64,000 bases of DNA from Fontibacter flavus (GCF_042432905.1 NZ_JBHLWI010000032.1:24489-88488); one strand, 5' to 3'. Positions 45,215-54,343 are shown, counted from the first letter of the stretch. Notes: generated from the letters alone by a model not told the origin. Numbers and translations are program-made.

Positions 45215-46204
45215 ATGCTTAATAGATATATCCTAACATTTTTACTCGTCATCAGTGCACTTGGAAGTTCTTTGGCACAGGATAGGCAGATAGTAGCAGA
45301 TACGCTTCTCATCAGTGGTGACACCATCATTATGTTGGGTGACTCTATCATCCTCAAAGAAAAAATCAAACCCATCTATTGGGAAAAGGGGGGCAACTTT
45401 AACCTGAGTATTCAGCAGGTAAGCCTTTCTAACTGGAATGCCGGAGGAGCTAGCAACTTGGCTTTGAACACAGGTTTGGTGATGTTTGCCAATTATAAAA
45501 AAGATCAGATCATTTGGGACACCAAACTGACTGTCAATGCGGGCTTCAACCGTCAATCCGAAAGAAGGTTTAAAACCAGAAAAACAAACGACAACTTTAT
45601 TTTCATCAGTAAATACGGTAGAGAGCTTACGGACATCTGGTTTCTTTCCACTCAGATTGATGCCAGAACGCAACTATTGGGAGGTTACCGCTATTTTAGA
45701 CAATCAGGAGATGAACTGGATTCAAGAAGTAAAATTTCAGATTTGCTGGCTCCAGCCTATATTCAGTCTTCTACTGGTCTGAACTACCGGAAAGAATTTG
45801 CCAACAAAGATCGGATCTCCATTATTGCATCTCCCTTTACAGGAAGGTTTACAGTAGTACTGGATGATTCCTTGAGTAATGCAGGGGCATTTGGTGTGAT
45901 TCCAGGTGAAGTGGTAAGGGCAGAAGCAGGTCTTTCCCTCAGTTCTACTACCGATTTTGAAATCCTGGAAGATATAAGATGGAGGGCTGATTTGAACCTC
46001 TTTACCAACTTCGAAAAACTTGGAAACTTTGTGGTCAACTTCAATTCAGTAGTGTCAATGAAAGTAAACAAATACATTACAACCCGTATTGAAACCATCA
46101 TGATCTATGATGAGCGGGTATTTATCCAACAATCAGATGGGCCACCCAAACGGGCCATACAATTTCAGAACATGCTGAATTTCGGATTGGCCCTGGATTT
46201 CTAA
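45215..46204 (+). CDS. DUF3078 family outer-membrane-like protein
   Basis: The 329-residue protein has a signal peptide (LTFLLVISALGSSLAQ). The typical DUF3078 start is visible in YWEKGGNFNLSIQQVSLSNWNAGGASNLAL, here cited by key residues (Trp-Asn-Ala-Gly-Gly). Repeated amphipathic beta-strands up to the C-terminal LNFGLALDF, ending in Phe, suggest a beta-barrel in the outer membrane. The function is unknown. It is the last gene of the M16 operon; its stop overlaps the dnaX stop by 4 nt in convergent orientation. Confidence 0.85.
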   Translation: MLNRYILTFLLVISALGSSLAQDRQIVADTLLISGDTIIMLGDSIILKEKIKPIYWEKGGNFNLSIQQVSLSNWNAGGASNLALNTGLVMFANYKKDQIIWDTKLTVNAGFNRQSERRFKTRKTNDNFIFISKYGRELTDIWFLSTQIDARTQLLGGYRYFRQSGDELDSRSKISDLLAPAYIQSSTGLNYRKEFANKDRISIIASPFTGRFTVVLDDSLSNAGAFGVIPGEVVRAEAGLSLSSTTDFEILEDIRWRADLNLFTNFEKLGNFVVNFNSVVSMKVNKYITTRIETIMIYDERVFIQQSDGPPKRAIQFQNMLNFGLALDF

Positions 46205-47942
46205 AAATCCGTTTCCAATCCAAATCTTTTTTGGAGTTCAACAAGTGCCGGTGACTTCTCTTTTAGGTACTGTAATTTGTCTGTACTGGTATAGAGTTTT
46301 CGCTTTCCGCTGTTATCTTCTTCCTTGATCACATGTTCGAGATGAATGCTGTAATTATTCAGTTTTCTTCTCAATAAACTCAGTACCTCAGGTTTGATCT
46401 TTAAAAAAATATCCTGTTGAATCTCTCCGTTCAACTGAAAAGTAATATGCTCCCCTTCTAAGACTACAGGTTGCTTCAGGACCGTCACTTCAAGGTTCTT
46501 ATGATGAGCTTTATACTCTTCAGTGATATCAAAAAGTACATTGGTAAGCTTATTCAGGTCAAAAACTTCCGCGTTAACAGGAACAGTAGGCGAACTGACT
46601 TCTTTTTCTTTTTCCTCATTGGCAACTACCGTATCCTTGGGCTTTTCCTGAACAATTTTTTTGGCAGCAGCAATGCTGGTCGGAATGGAAACAGTTTTCT
46701 GAACAGGGGTTTTCTTTGCAGCAAAAGGATTGGCTTCCTTAAATAAGGAAGGAGCTATGGAACCATTATTACTGTCGCTTGGGGAAGCCTCAGTCAGGCT
46801 TTTTTTTTTGATTCCTCTTGAGCCAAAACTGCAAGACTGATGGCCTGGGGTAGTTTCGCCAACTTCATCAAAGCCAATTCCACATGCAATCTCTGGTTTT
46901 TACTCGCCTTGTAATTGATATCACATTGGTTGCATATATTCAGCGCAGATAATAAAAACGATATACTGCAGTTTTGGGACTGCTCTAAATACCTTTCTTT
47001 GGCAGCATCCGAAACCTGGATCAAGTCTATAGTCATAGGATCCTTGCAGACCATCAGATCACGCAGATGTTCTGTGAGTCCATTGATAAAATTGTGGCCA
47101 TCAAATCCTTTTTTAAGGATCTCATCAAAAATCAATAAGACATTGGAAATATTTCCTGCCAATAAGGCATCCACCACTTTGAAATAGTAATCGTAATCCA
47201 GGATATGGAGATTACTGATGGTTTCCTGATAAGTAAGTTTGTCTCCCGCAGAATAGGTGACGATCAGGTCAAATATGGAAAGCGCATCACGCAAGGCGCC
47301 ATCGGCCTTGGTCGCGATCAACCTTAAGGCTTCTTCTTCCGCCTCGATTTTCTCTTCTTTTGCAATGTACTTCAGGTGATCTGAGATATCATTGATCTGA
47401 ATCCTATTGAAATCGAAAATCTGACAACGAGAAAGAATGGTTGGGATAATTTTATGCTTCTCCGTAGTTGCCAAGATAAAGATGGCATACTTAGGAGGCT
47501 CCTCCAAAGTCTTCAGAAATGCATTGAAGGCCTGATTGGACAGCATGTGCACCTCATCAATGATATAGACTTTGTATTGTCCCTGCTGCGGTGCATAACG
47601 AACCTGCTCTACCAAGTTACGGATATCATCTACCGAGTTGTTGGAGGCAGCATCGAGTTCGTGTACATTGAAAGACGCGTTGTTATTGAAGGCCTTGCAG
47701 GAATCACATTCGTTACAGGCTTCAAATTCAGGTGTCAGCTTTTCACAGTTGATGGTTTTGGCCAAAATCCTTGCACAGGTGGTTTTACCCACTCCTCTTG
47801 GACCGCAAAAAAGAAATGCCTGTGCCAAATGGTTATTTTTGATGGCATTTTTCAAAGTAGTAGTGATGTGCCCTTGGCCCACTACACTTTTGAAATTGGA
47901 AGGTCTATACTTTCTGGCTGAAACAACAAAATTTTCCATCAC
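46201..47942 (-). CDS. dnaX: DNA polymerase III subunits gamma and tau, joined by -1 slippage at A10
   Basis: The zero frame encodes 382 residues of the clamp-loader ATPase: Walker A GPRGVGKTT, zinc-module cysteines CNECDSC, IIDEVHML and the ATTEKHKIIPTILSRCQ sensor region. It ends SKKKA-stop (46794). The stop follows a run of ten A (46809-46800, minus). Re-reading the last A opens the -1 frame for 199 more residues without a stop to 46201, giving tau of about 580 residues. That extension is Pro/Lys-rich and then folded, like tau domains IV-V. A hairpin, AAGCCT / AGGCTT, follows the A-run directly. Thus gamma comes from the zero frame and tau from slippage, or the run is miscounted by one. 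Confidence 0.88.
46783..46809 (-). promoter_or_regulatory. dnaX slippage site and adjacent hairpin
   Basis: Ten A residues (46809 to 46800 on the minus strand) are followed at once by AAGCCT-GACTG-AGGCTT, a perfect 6-bp stem that shares its first A with the run. The zero-frame TGA lies inside the loop. The layout fits transcriptional slippage or -1 ribosomal frameshifting as known for other dnaX genes. Confidence 0.65.
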
Positions 47943-48030
47943 CGCAAGATATAAAATAATTGGAATTTTGACCCTTGCCTATTGAGCAATGTCCATTTAT
48001 TTTTTTGTAAACTCCTCATTTTAAGGAATA

Positions 48031-48846
48031 TTAAAAATCAAAAGATATTCCCGATTTGAAAGCAAAAATAAACTTGGTAATGGGCACAATGGGTTTATCC
48101 TCATAAGAGAACTCAAAGGAGTTGGTAAAAGAAAACCGGTCCGTGATTTTAGTATTGAGATTCAGGTTGCCATTGAACCTGTTCCTGAAAGCTTCGATCT
48201 CTCTATCATATCCCACTTGATAATAGCTCACCATATTAAAATCCACAAAATCATTGATGGACAATCTCATGGAGACATAGTTTGAGCTTTTTAAAAAGTG
48301 GGTCCTAATGACATCTTCATCGTTGGGATGGAACCACCTTTCCTTTTCATAAAGTCCTCCAACTCCAAGAATCAGGGTCAATCGTTGGCTATTGACAGCC
48401 TTATACCTGAAAGTGCCCCCTATGATCCACCTTGGCTCCAATCCCCTGAAATTATCAAAGCTATATTGTACGTAAGTTTCCACATTGACAGGCTTGTCAT
48501 AATCGAAGATGGCCCTGCCATGAATGAGTCCAAAGTTCAGAAAATCATCCTCATTGATTTTCAGATAGTCAAAATTGGATACAAAAACATAAGCATGCCT
48601 GCCTTTTTGATACATGGTATTGATATCCCATTTGTAGCCAAAAAGGTTGACCGGATCTTCAGCTGCAGCACTTCTGTTATAAGCATTGACACCAGCGGTT
48701 ACCTTGGCCATGAAATTCTTAGAGGAATCTGTTTCCAGCCGGTACCTTTCAATATTCAATATTTGGGAAAAGGAAGAGAATGAAATTAAAAACAATAAAA
48801 ACGTGATATATCGCCTCAAAACAAAGTTAAAATTTGGTTTATACAA
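48031..48846 (-). CDS. DUF481-like outer-membrane protein
   Basis: The 271-residue protein has a signal peptide (YITFLLFLISFSSFSQ). Alternating hydrophobic/polar strands run through to the C-terminal FAFKSGISFDF, ending in Phe as in outer-membrane barrels. The segments KNFMAKVTAGVNAYNRSAA and TLILGVGGLYEKERWFHP fit the DUF481 pattern seen in salt-induced outer-membrane proteins. The function is unknown. The gene is monocistronic, upstream of dnaX on the same strand, and divergent from ssrA. Confidence 0.7.
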   Translation of the reverse strand: MYKPNFNFVLRRYITFLLFLISFSSFSQILNIERYRLETDSSKNFMAKVTAGVNAYNRSAAAEDPVNLFGYKWDINTMYQKGRHAYVFVSNFDYLKINEDDFLNFGLIHGRAIFDYDKPVNVETYVQYSFDNFRGLEPRWIIGGTFRYKAVNSQRLTLILGVGGLYEKERWFHPNDEDVIRTHFLKSSNYVSMRLSINDFVDFNMVSYYQVGYDREIEAFRNRFNGNLNLNTKITDRFSFTNSFEFSYEDKPIVPITKFIFAFKSGISFDF

Positions 48847-48989
48847 AGTTTTGAAATTCTACAGTGGATTCCAAGGTTAAACCCAAAAAGAACCCTTCAA
48901 TCAAAAATGACAGGCCTCTCCCATTCAGTAAAAGATAAAGTCAGTCTTCACTCTTTTTTGTGGAATCTCATTCAGGAGGATCTTTAGAG

Positions 48990-49022
48990 TTTGTCATTTG
49001 AACTTTTTTCCTGCTATATTTG
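48990..49022 (+). promoter_or_regulatory. Promoter of ssrA
   Basis: TTTG (48990-48993), 21 bp, TATATTTG (49015-49022). This is an excellent match to the Bacteroidota consensus and lies 21 nt before the mature 5' end of tmRNA. Confidence 0.8.
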
Positions 49023-49043
49023 TCATCTGATCAAAGCCCATAA

Positions 49044-49443
49044 GGGGCTGACCGGTCTTGACAGTAGGTGTAAGGACTGGGCTCGCATGCAGGCTGGAGT
49101 ATGTACGGCCTTGAAAGATTCATACGAACATAATTGGCGAAACTCGTTACGCCATGGCTGCCTAATCTAACCCTTCGGGGATAGATACTGCTTAAAGGGT
49201 TGAGTTACAAGCGTGACTCCCCGGCCACATCCCACCGCCTGTCGCATTGTCCGGGTGGATTTGGGGTGTCGACCAGACAGTGATGCTCCCTGTGAGGCTA
49301 CTAATCAGGGCTAAGACCAGTGGCTAAGTCAGACATCGGTGTGTCATCCAGCAGTGTCTGATCGAAAACCCAACAGGTGACTAAGCATGTAGACGGTACG
49401 GTGTTTCCCTATCTGGACGAGGGTTCGAATCCCTCCAGCTCCA
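49044..49443 (+). ncRNA. ssrA: Transfer-messenger RNA (tmRNA)
   Basis: The 400-nt gene starts GGGGCTG and ends CAGCTCC plus the discriminator A, which form the 7-bp acceptor stem; CCA is not encoded. The T-arm reads GGTTCGAATCC. The tag frame, with the resume codon GGC at 49136, encodes GETRYAMAA and stops with TAA at 49163-49165; the YAMAA end resembles tags of related Cytophagales. tmRNA with SmpB frees stalled ribosomes and tags the nascent chain for proteolysis. The 3' 108 bp are duplicated at 59916, and the copy here keeps the gene complete after integration of a mobile element. Confidence 0.95.
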
Positions 49444-49445
49444 CT
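49338..49445 (+). repeat. attL: 108-bp direct repeat in the 3' end of ssrA
   Basis: These 108 bp are identical to 59916-60023. They cover the tmRNA 3' part including the T-arm and acceptor stem. The two copies bracket the integrative element. The real crossover core should be a shorter segment inside. Confidence 0.93.
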
Positions 49446-49453
49446 TAACTACT

Positions 49454-49497
49454 AAATAAATCCTTGTAAACAACTGATTTGCAAGGGTTTATTTTTT
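49454..49497 (+). terminator. Element-borne terminator downstream of ssrA
   Basis: The stem AATAAATCCTTG / CAAGGGTTTATT is followed by a T-run. It replaces the original ssrA terminator, now 10.6 kb away at 60161. Confidence 0.75.
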
Positions 49498-49510
49498 GAC
49501 TGATTTTACT

Positions 49511-49528
49511 TGGTGGCAATAAGGTGGC
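49511..49528 (+). promoter_or_regulatory. Left paired GGTGGC sites (candidate integrase arm sites)
   Basis: TTGGTGGCAATAAGGTGGC (starting at 49510) has GGTGGC at 49512 and 49523, 11 bp apart. A matching pair with the same spacing and orientation lies near the right end (59753 and 59764). Confidence 0.5.
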
Positions 49529-49642
49529 TTTGCCTGGTTGAACATCATTTTCAATTTCAATTTACAAAAACTTCCTCTAGCGAAGAAATACCTTTTTAAC
49601 TTTGTCAGTTCGACTAAAGCAATCACTCATGGTCTGAATAAA

Positions 49643-50092
49643 TCAAATCATACCCTCATCCCTTAAACTGAGATATTTTCCATCATCCGTAACAATAAGA
49701 TGATCCATTAGGTAAATATCCAGTCCCTCACAGGCTGCATTAATTTTCTTGGTAAGGTTTTTATCCTGCTCTGATGGTTTCAAATTCCCAGAAGGGTGAT
49801 TGTGCATCAAAATGATGGATGATGCCATCCCTTTTAAAGCAATTGCCAGAATTATCCTGGGATCACACACCACGCCATTTATCCCACCAGTAAAAGCCTT
49901 AGAATAACCCAAAACTCTGTTTGCACGATTAAGATAAATGACAACAAATTCCTCTCTCATAGCTATCTGATTTTGGTCAAATATTGGGTATCCTACCTTG
50001 AATGCATCACAAGAGTTATATATATATAAAGGATCTGATAATTCCTTTTTAGGTCTATAAGAAACCTCTATTTCGTTTAATACTGTTTCCAT
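49643..50092 (-). CDS. RadC-like JAB/MPN domain protein
   Basis: The 149-residue protein is almost entirely a JAB1/MPN+ domain. The metal site is visible as MHNHPSGNLKPSEQD, with His97, His99 and Asp110, and an upstream Glu in AMREEFVVIYL. It lacks the N-terminal helix-hairpin-helix of chromosomal RadC, as is usual for copies on mobile elements. Proposed roles are metal-dependent proteolysis or nuclease activity in replication or recombination; none is proven. It is the last gene of the minus-strand recombination module near attL. Confidence 0.88.
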   Translation of the reverse strand: METVLNEIEVSYRPKKELSDPLYIYNSCDAFKVGYPIFDQNQIAMREEFVVIYLNRANRVLGYSKAFTGGINGVVCDPRIILAIALKGMASSIILMHNHPSGNLKPSEQDKNLTKKINAACEGLDIYLMDHLIVTDDGKYLSLRDEGMI

Positions 50093-50149
50093 TGTTTTTT
50101 TGGTTAGAAATAAAAGGGAGCTGCACTATTCTGTACAACTCCCAGATAA

Positions 50150-51124
50150 TTAATTCAAATACCAGAAATCTCCTGAATTACTATCCAGGGCATTTCTCAC
50201 CTGTTTGGTAAAGTCAAATGAATTCAACTCACGCTCTAGAAATCTGTCAATATAGGAGCTTTTAACAGCCCCTGTCAGCAGATTATAAAACCTCCACAGA
50301 TCTATGCTCCCATTATCATTTCGGCTGAAATTTGGGTCACTATAATAGCAATCTGCAACCTTGGATATCTGGGTGTCACTGATCAACAATTCAGGAATTC
50401 CCAATTTTTCCTCCTTGGGTAAATGCTGATAGAGCCTGGATCTTCCAATCAGCTGGGCAAACTGGGATTCAGTCAGCTCGTAATCAGTAAAAGCCTCCAT
50501 TTCATTGAAATGCTCCACTCCATCATATGAGGTGAACAGTTCAAAAGCTTTTGCATAAAGGTCTTCAATTGATTTTGCTTTAAGGTCCAACTTAGTGCCA
50601 TCAGTTGAGATGCATAAATTGGTGCAAACTGTATTTTTAAAGCCTATAAACAGCTTGAAATGCTCTGCACTGCCCTTGGTAGAATTGAAATTATCCAGAT
50701 TATAAGCCTTCACACCTCCGATGGTTAGCTCCAATAACTGACCATTGATATTCTTTATCATGTTAGGTAATGATACCATATAAGCCATTCTTTCGTAATA
50801 AATGGTCTTCTCATTAGGAAGCAGTTCATTGGCCTTTTTATGCCTGGCTTCATAGGTTCTGCCTTTGATTGGATGTGATACCCTTATCATTGGTTTGGAC
50901 AATTCAGATATACCGAAAACATCTCTAGCAGTTTCTGATACTGCCTCCACGAATTCTACATGGGAAATTGCAGGCTCGTTGTCCTTCAAAAAAACAGGGA
51001 TAATGTGCTTATCCCTTATTTCTTTGAGTTCAATAGCCTCTGTATTGGCTTCAATAAATTTGTTTTGTGATGCTGCACCCCCATTAGAACTGAGGTTTTG
51101 GGGCAACAAGGTTAGATTTTCCAT
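50150..51124 (-). CDS. DUF3871 family protein
   Basis: The product is 324 residues from the ATG at 51124 (MENLTLLPQNLSS); a start at 51169 is possible but would deepen the overlap with the upstream gene. The body has the features of DUF3871, found on Bacteroidota mobile elements: RVSHPIKGRTYEARHKKANELL, EKTIYYERMAYMVSLPN and LTGAVKSSYIDRFLERE. The function is unknown; the family looks like phage DUF932-type proteins. Its neighbours are a Sak4-like ATPase, with an overlap of 41 nt, and a RadC-like protein, so a role in element replication is plausible. Confidence 0.8.
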   Translation of the reverse strand: MENLTLLPQNLSSNGGAASQNKFIEANTEAIELKEIRDKHIIPVFLKDNEPAISHVEFVEAVSETARDVFGISELSKPMIRVSHPIKGRTYEARHKKANELLPNEKTIYYERMAYMVSLPNMIKNINGQLLELTIGGVKAYNLDNFNSTKGSAEHFKLFIGFKNTVCTNLCISTDGTKLDLKAKSIEDLYAKAFELFTSYDGVEHFNEMEAFTDYELTESQFAQLIGRSRLYQHLPKEEKLGIPELLISDTQISKVADCYYSDPNFSRNDNGSIDLWRFYNLLTGAVKSSYIDRFLERELNSFDFTKQVRNALDSNSGDFWYLN

Positions 51125-51977
51125 TGGATTGAATTGGTTTTGGTTGAACAATTTCTTTTTTTCTAGCAACGAATAATTCCATGATATCAGGAGTTACATT
51201 CTGAAGGGATTCATAGAAGGAGTATAAATCTTCAAGTGTATCACAGGCCTCTATTTTTTCCGATAAAGAAATATGATCATTCTGAGCTTTCTTACCTTGC
51301 TCACACCACTGTCTGATCAAATCACCTGTTTCAGCACTGATCATGAAGTCTGGGGTATTATTGAATAATCCAGTCCTATCCTTGCTGGTACGGGCTTGGT
51401 GTTTGATGTCAATATCAAAGACTACAGTAAATTCATAGTCCATCCCATCTCTGGTGACACCTTTAAGGCCAACCTTTTCAGGCACAGCTTTACCGTTCTT
51501 TTCAGCCATCACATAATCCTGCTTGGATCTGATGGTAGATATAACATGAACAGGTACATTCAGGATTGTGTTGACAAAGGCATTGTGCCTTGGAGTAACT
51601 TTGCTCCAATTCTGGAAGCTATTACCTGCCATTTTGGAATGAATATCAAGAATACCTCCTTCACCTTCCCATTCATGTGAAATACTGTCCAGGATAATTG
51701 CTTCCATCCCATGCTCATAACATGTGTGGATAGCCTGGATATACTTCTCAGGAGTATAGGGGGCTGTGATGCCCAATACATTGTAATCTCCAAGGTGGGA
51801 GTATAGATCAGCTGAACCATTTTCACTGTCAATTACTGCTACCTTGGACCAATCTCCTACAAGCCCATAAGCTAAAAGGAGTGCACTTGTGGTCTTTCCA
51901 GACCCACTGGGACCCTGAAGTCCAATTTTGATTTTAGCTTGCTTTCGCTCAGCCTTTCTGAATACAGAATTTTCCAT
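51084..51977 (-). CDS. Sak4-like AAA ATPase (phage nucleotide-binding protein type)
   Basis: The product is 297 residues from ATG 51977. This start is preferred because a terminator hairpin occupies 52006-52033, in front of it. Walker A is QGPSGSGKTTSALLLAYG and Walker B is AIILDSISHEW. Further RecA-like features are VAVIDSENGSADLYSHLGDYN and VHVISTIRSKQDYV. Such proteins are phage-encoded single-strand annealing/recombinase-like ATPases that cooperate with SSB. The C-terminal 70 residues are variable. In this element it should support recombination or replication. Confidence 0.85.
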   Translation of the reverse strand: MENSVFRKAERKQAKIKIGLQGPSGSGKTTSALLLAYGLVGDWSKVAVIDSENGSADLYSHLGDYNVLGITAPYTPEKYIQAIHTCYEHGMEAIILDSISHEWEGEGGILDIHSKMAGNSFQNWSKVTPRHNAFVNTILNVPVHVISTIRSKQDYVMAEKNGKAVPEKVGLKGVTRDGMDYEFTVVFDIDIKHQARTSKDRTGLFNNTPDFMISAETGDLIRQWCEQGKKAQNDHISLSEKIEACDTLEDLYSFYESLQNVTPDIMELFVARKKEIVQPKPIQSNGKSNLVAPKPQF

Positions 51978-52005
51978 AACTGTTATAAATATGTTATCTG
52001 GTAAA

Positions 52006-52033
52006 TAAAAAAGCAGCCCATAGGACTGCTGAA
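52006..52033 (-). terminator. Terminator upstream of the Sak4-like gene
   Basis: The stem AGCAGTCC / GGGCTGCT on the minus strand is followed by a T-run (TTTTTTA). It would stop transcripts coming from the region 52034-52288. Confidence 0.65.
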
Positions 52034-52267
52034 ATGGTGGATATTTGTACACCTGCGTGGAAGCTTTTACTTTAAAATAAAAGCTCAGTATTACTAATCA
52101 CGCATCTTAGAAATCTCCACGATCATAGAAAAGTGATGAATTCAATGCTTTTAAATCCACCTCCACTTTTTAAGTAAAAAGCAAAAATGGGTGGGGGAAC
52201 AAGGTCTTTGAAAAACTAAGGGGGGAGGATGATTTAATGTGGTCTATAGGCTTTTCTTCAAAAAATG
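52034..52267. other. Structured non-coding region inside the element
   Basis: About 230 bp without a gene. Nested complementary segments occur: TGCGTG (52054-52059) with CACGCA (52099-52104), and inside them AGCTTTTA (52062-52069) with TAAAAGCT (52078-52085). The right part is G-rich. It could hold the promoter of the Sak4 operon, a small RNA or an origin; this cannot be decided from sequence alone. Confidence 0.4.
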
Positions 52268-52313
52268 TGGGGGGTGGCTATCATTATATTACCTCTTTTT
52301 GGCACCCCCCACT
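52268..52313 (-). terminator. Terminator overlapping the end of the helicase-like gene
   Basis: Perfect 10-bp arms GTGGGGGGTG (52268-52277) and CACCCCCCAC (52304-52313), with a T-run after it on the minus strand. The right arm lies within the last codons of the helicase-like gene. Confidence 0.7.
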
Positions 52314-54343
52314 TTTTTAATTTTATTAATATCAAAATCAATAATATCTTCAATTTTTATTTCTTTCGGGTTCAATTGCCCCCCTCGTGGACCTAATCTT
52401 AAATTTTGAACCATATTAATAGAATAAGGTGTATTTATTTTTTCAAAAATTGGGAATAACTCATATATGGATTTTATTGGATATTTATTTTGATTTTTAG
52501 ATTTTGGATTGGAAGTTTCAATCCCAAAAAAGAAAGTAAAAAATTGTCCAAGGTCTCTTTTTATTAAATTCTCAGATTTATCTTTTTTAAAAATTGAAGG
52601 AAAATGATCTTTATAAACATCAAATACTAAGAAAAGTCTTGTTGTATCTGTATTTTTTTTATTTGACCTCGTTTCAAAAATCAATTTAATCAACTCAAAA
52701 TATTGATTTTCTTGCCAGATATAAAACCTAAATCCTTCCATTAATGAAGATGATAGGGTTACCATATTTGTGTAATCTATCCTACTGTATACTTTAGCAA
52801 AATACATTGCAGATTCCTCGCTATTATAAAAAAATCTTCCAAACAGATACCAAAAAGCAATTAATCTAATTTTTTCTGACGGATGATTATATATTCTGTC
52901 TACTAATTTTTCACTCGGATAATCTTGATTAAGATAGGAAAGAAAATTATCAATATCTAAGTCATATAATTCATCTCTTGATAATGGCTTATATAAATTA
53001 TCAAAATCATCAAGTTTTAAGTTTTGTATAAAAAAGAATGATTCAAGCTTTTGAACTAAGCCTAATCCATTGTTTTTCAACAATAAAATGGTATCCTCTT
53101 TATACTTTTCTAAATCACCAAAGAGATAATTTACTTTGGGTTCGTTGTTTATACTCTTGTAAATTATCCCATTATTACTTGTAGATAAAGCCTCTTTTAT
53201 TACTTCTAAATCAGTTTCACAAGTAATTATGTCTGATAAAGAGTCAATTAGTGAATTAGCTTCTTCAATCCTTTTCTCTGGTTTTATTTTTTCAAGTTTA
53301 AATCCACTATTAATTTTTTCAGGTAGTGCTAATACTGGTATTTGATTTTTATTCAACCTACATCTTCCTATAAATTGAACTAAATTTTCAAAACTAAAGA
53401 AATGATGAAGTTTACTATTCAACGAAATTGCAACTGGAAAGTATTCCTCATTTATATCTATACCATTCCAATATGCGCATGTAGCCAAGTTTATCTTACT
53501 AGGAAGCTTCCCGTCTACAATATCTTTACTTGTATAGCTTGAATGAATATTTTCCTTACTTCCCTCTCCAAGTAGTACAGTAATATCAGATAAGTTTGCT
53601 TGTTCAAAAACATAAATCATCTCAGATATTGCTGTAATACTATTTATTCCAATCAAAAATTTTAACTTTTTAGGTGAATTGCTCTCTAAATACTTAACAA
53701 TCCTATTGGCTACACTAATATGCGGATCGTCCGAAAATCTTTGTATTTGTAATATCTGCAATAATTCTGTATCTACTATAACCTCATATTTAGGAAGTTC
53801 TTTTAAATCTCTATCTGTGAATTCCAAAGGAGTGGCTGAAACAAAGCACTTATTCTCGAAAAGTTTAAAATAGTCAAAACATAATGGAAGTCTATTCCTA
53901 AAGCCAGATTGCATTTGAAGTATTTCCACCTCGTCGAGTACCAAAAAATAATCTTTGTATGGATTCTTTCCTATATCTTTTATAGCTTGTATAACCTTTG
54001 AAATACTATCAGCAACAACACAAATTTTTTTAAATTTTATAGAAGCATTTCTCAGAAATTTTTTTATTTCATAAGGAGTAATTGATTTATTATTGAAATC
54101 AGTACCCACAAAAAGTCCTTTGTATTTATCCGCTTTTTCTTTTGCCAGTCTTCTGTAAGGGAATACAATAATAGAATTTCTTGGTGCATTTAATTCGCAG
54201 TAAGTTGCACCTATTCCTGTGTACCTTTTGTTCAGAATTCCATGCGGAAGCCCCTCAGAAAAGTTCAGGTTATCTACGTTATATTCAGACAATTTTTGCC
54301 CAGGATGTAAAACAATAGTGTTTTTTGAAAAATCTAATTTCAT
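52289..54343 (-). CDS. SF2 helicase-like protein with altered P-loop
   Basis: The 684-residue protein has helicase-like motifs in the expected order. The P-loop region is RYTGIGATY (residues 40-48), where Ala replaces the Walker A Lys. IIVFPYRRLA is motif Ia-like, LVLDEVE (134-140) is motif II, VSATP (168-172) is motif III, INLATCAYWNGIDI (284-297) is motif V and QFIGRCR (323-329) is motif VI. The C-terminal 350 residues are helical and not recognised. It could be a replication helicase of the element or a catalytically altered relative. The gene is very A+T-rich and stands alone between non-coding gaps. The assignment is by motif reading only. Confidence 0.65.
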   Translation of the reverse strand: MKLDFSKNTIVLHPGQKLSEYNVDNLNFSEGLPHGILNKRYTGIGATYCELNAPRNSIIVFPYRRLAKEKADKYKGLFVGTDFNNKSITPYEIKKFLRNASIKFKKICVVADSISKVIQAIKDIGKNPYKDYFLVLDEVEILQMQSGFRNRLPLCFDYFKLFENKCFVSATPLEFTDRDLKELPKYEVIVDTELLQILQIQRFSDDPHISVANRIVKYLESNSPKKLKFLIGINSITAISEMIYVFEQANLSDITVLLGEGSKENIHSSYTSKDIVDGKLPSKINLATCAYWNGIDINEEYFPVAISLNSKLHHFFSFENLVQFIGRCRLNKNQIPVLALPEKINSGFKLEKIKPEKRIEEANSLIDSLSDIITCETDLEVIKEALSTSNNGIIYKSINNEPKVNYLFGDLEKYKEDTILLLKNNGLGLVQKLESFFFIQNLKLDDFDNLYKPLSRDELYDLDIDNFLSYLNQDYPSEKLVDRIYNHPSEKIRLIAFWYLFGRFFYNSEESAMYFAKVYSRIDYTNMVTLSSSLMEGFRFYIWQENQYFELIKLIFETRSNKKNTDTTRLFLVFDVYKDHFPSIFKKDKSENLIKRDLGQFFTFFFGIETSNPKSKNQNKYPIKSIYELFPIFEKINTPYSINMVQNLRLGPRGGQLNPKEIKIEDIIDFDINKIKKVGGAKKR

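Noticed and set aside
46201..46488. A separate 95-residue gene starting at GTG 46488
   Set aside because: The frame stays open upstream to the A10 run in dnaX, and its content matches a tau C-terminal region, so it is the end of dnaX and not an independent gene.
49338..49445. The repeat as a tRNA gene
   Set aside because: The T-arm and acceptor stem look tRNA-like, but there is no anticodon arm in the proper place; the 5' acceptor half lies about 390 nt upstream, so it is tmRNA.
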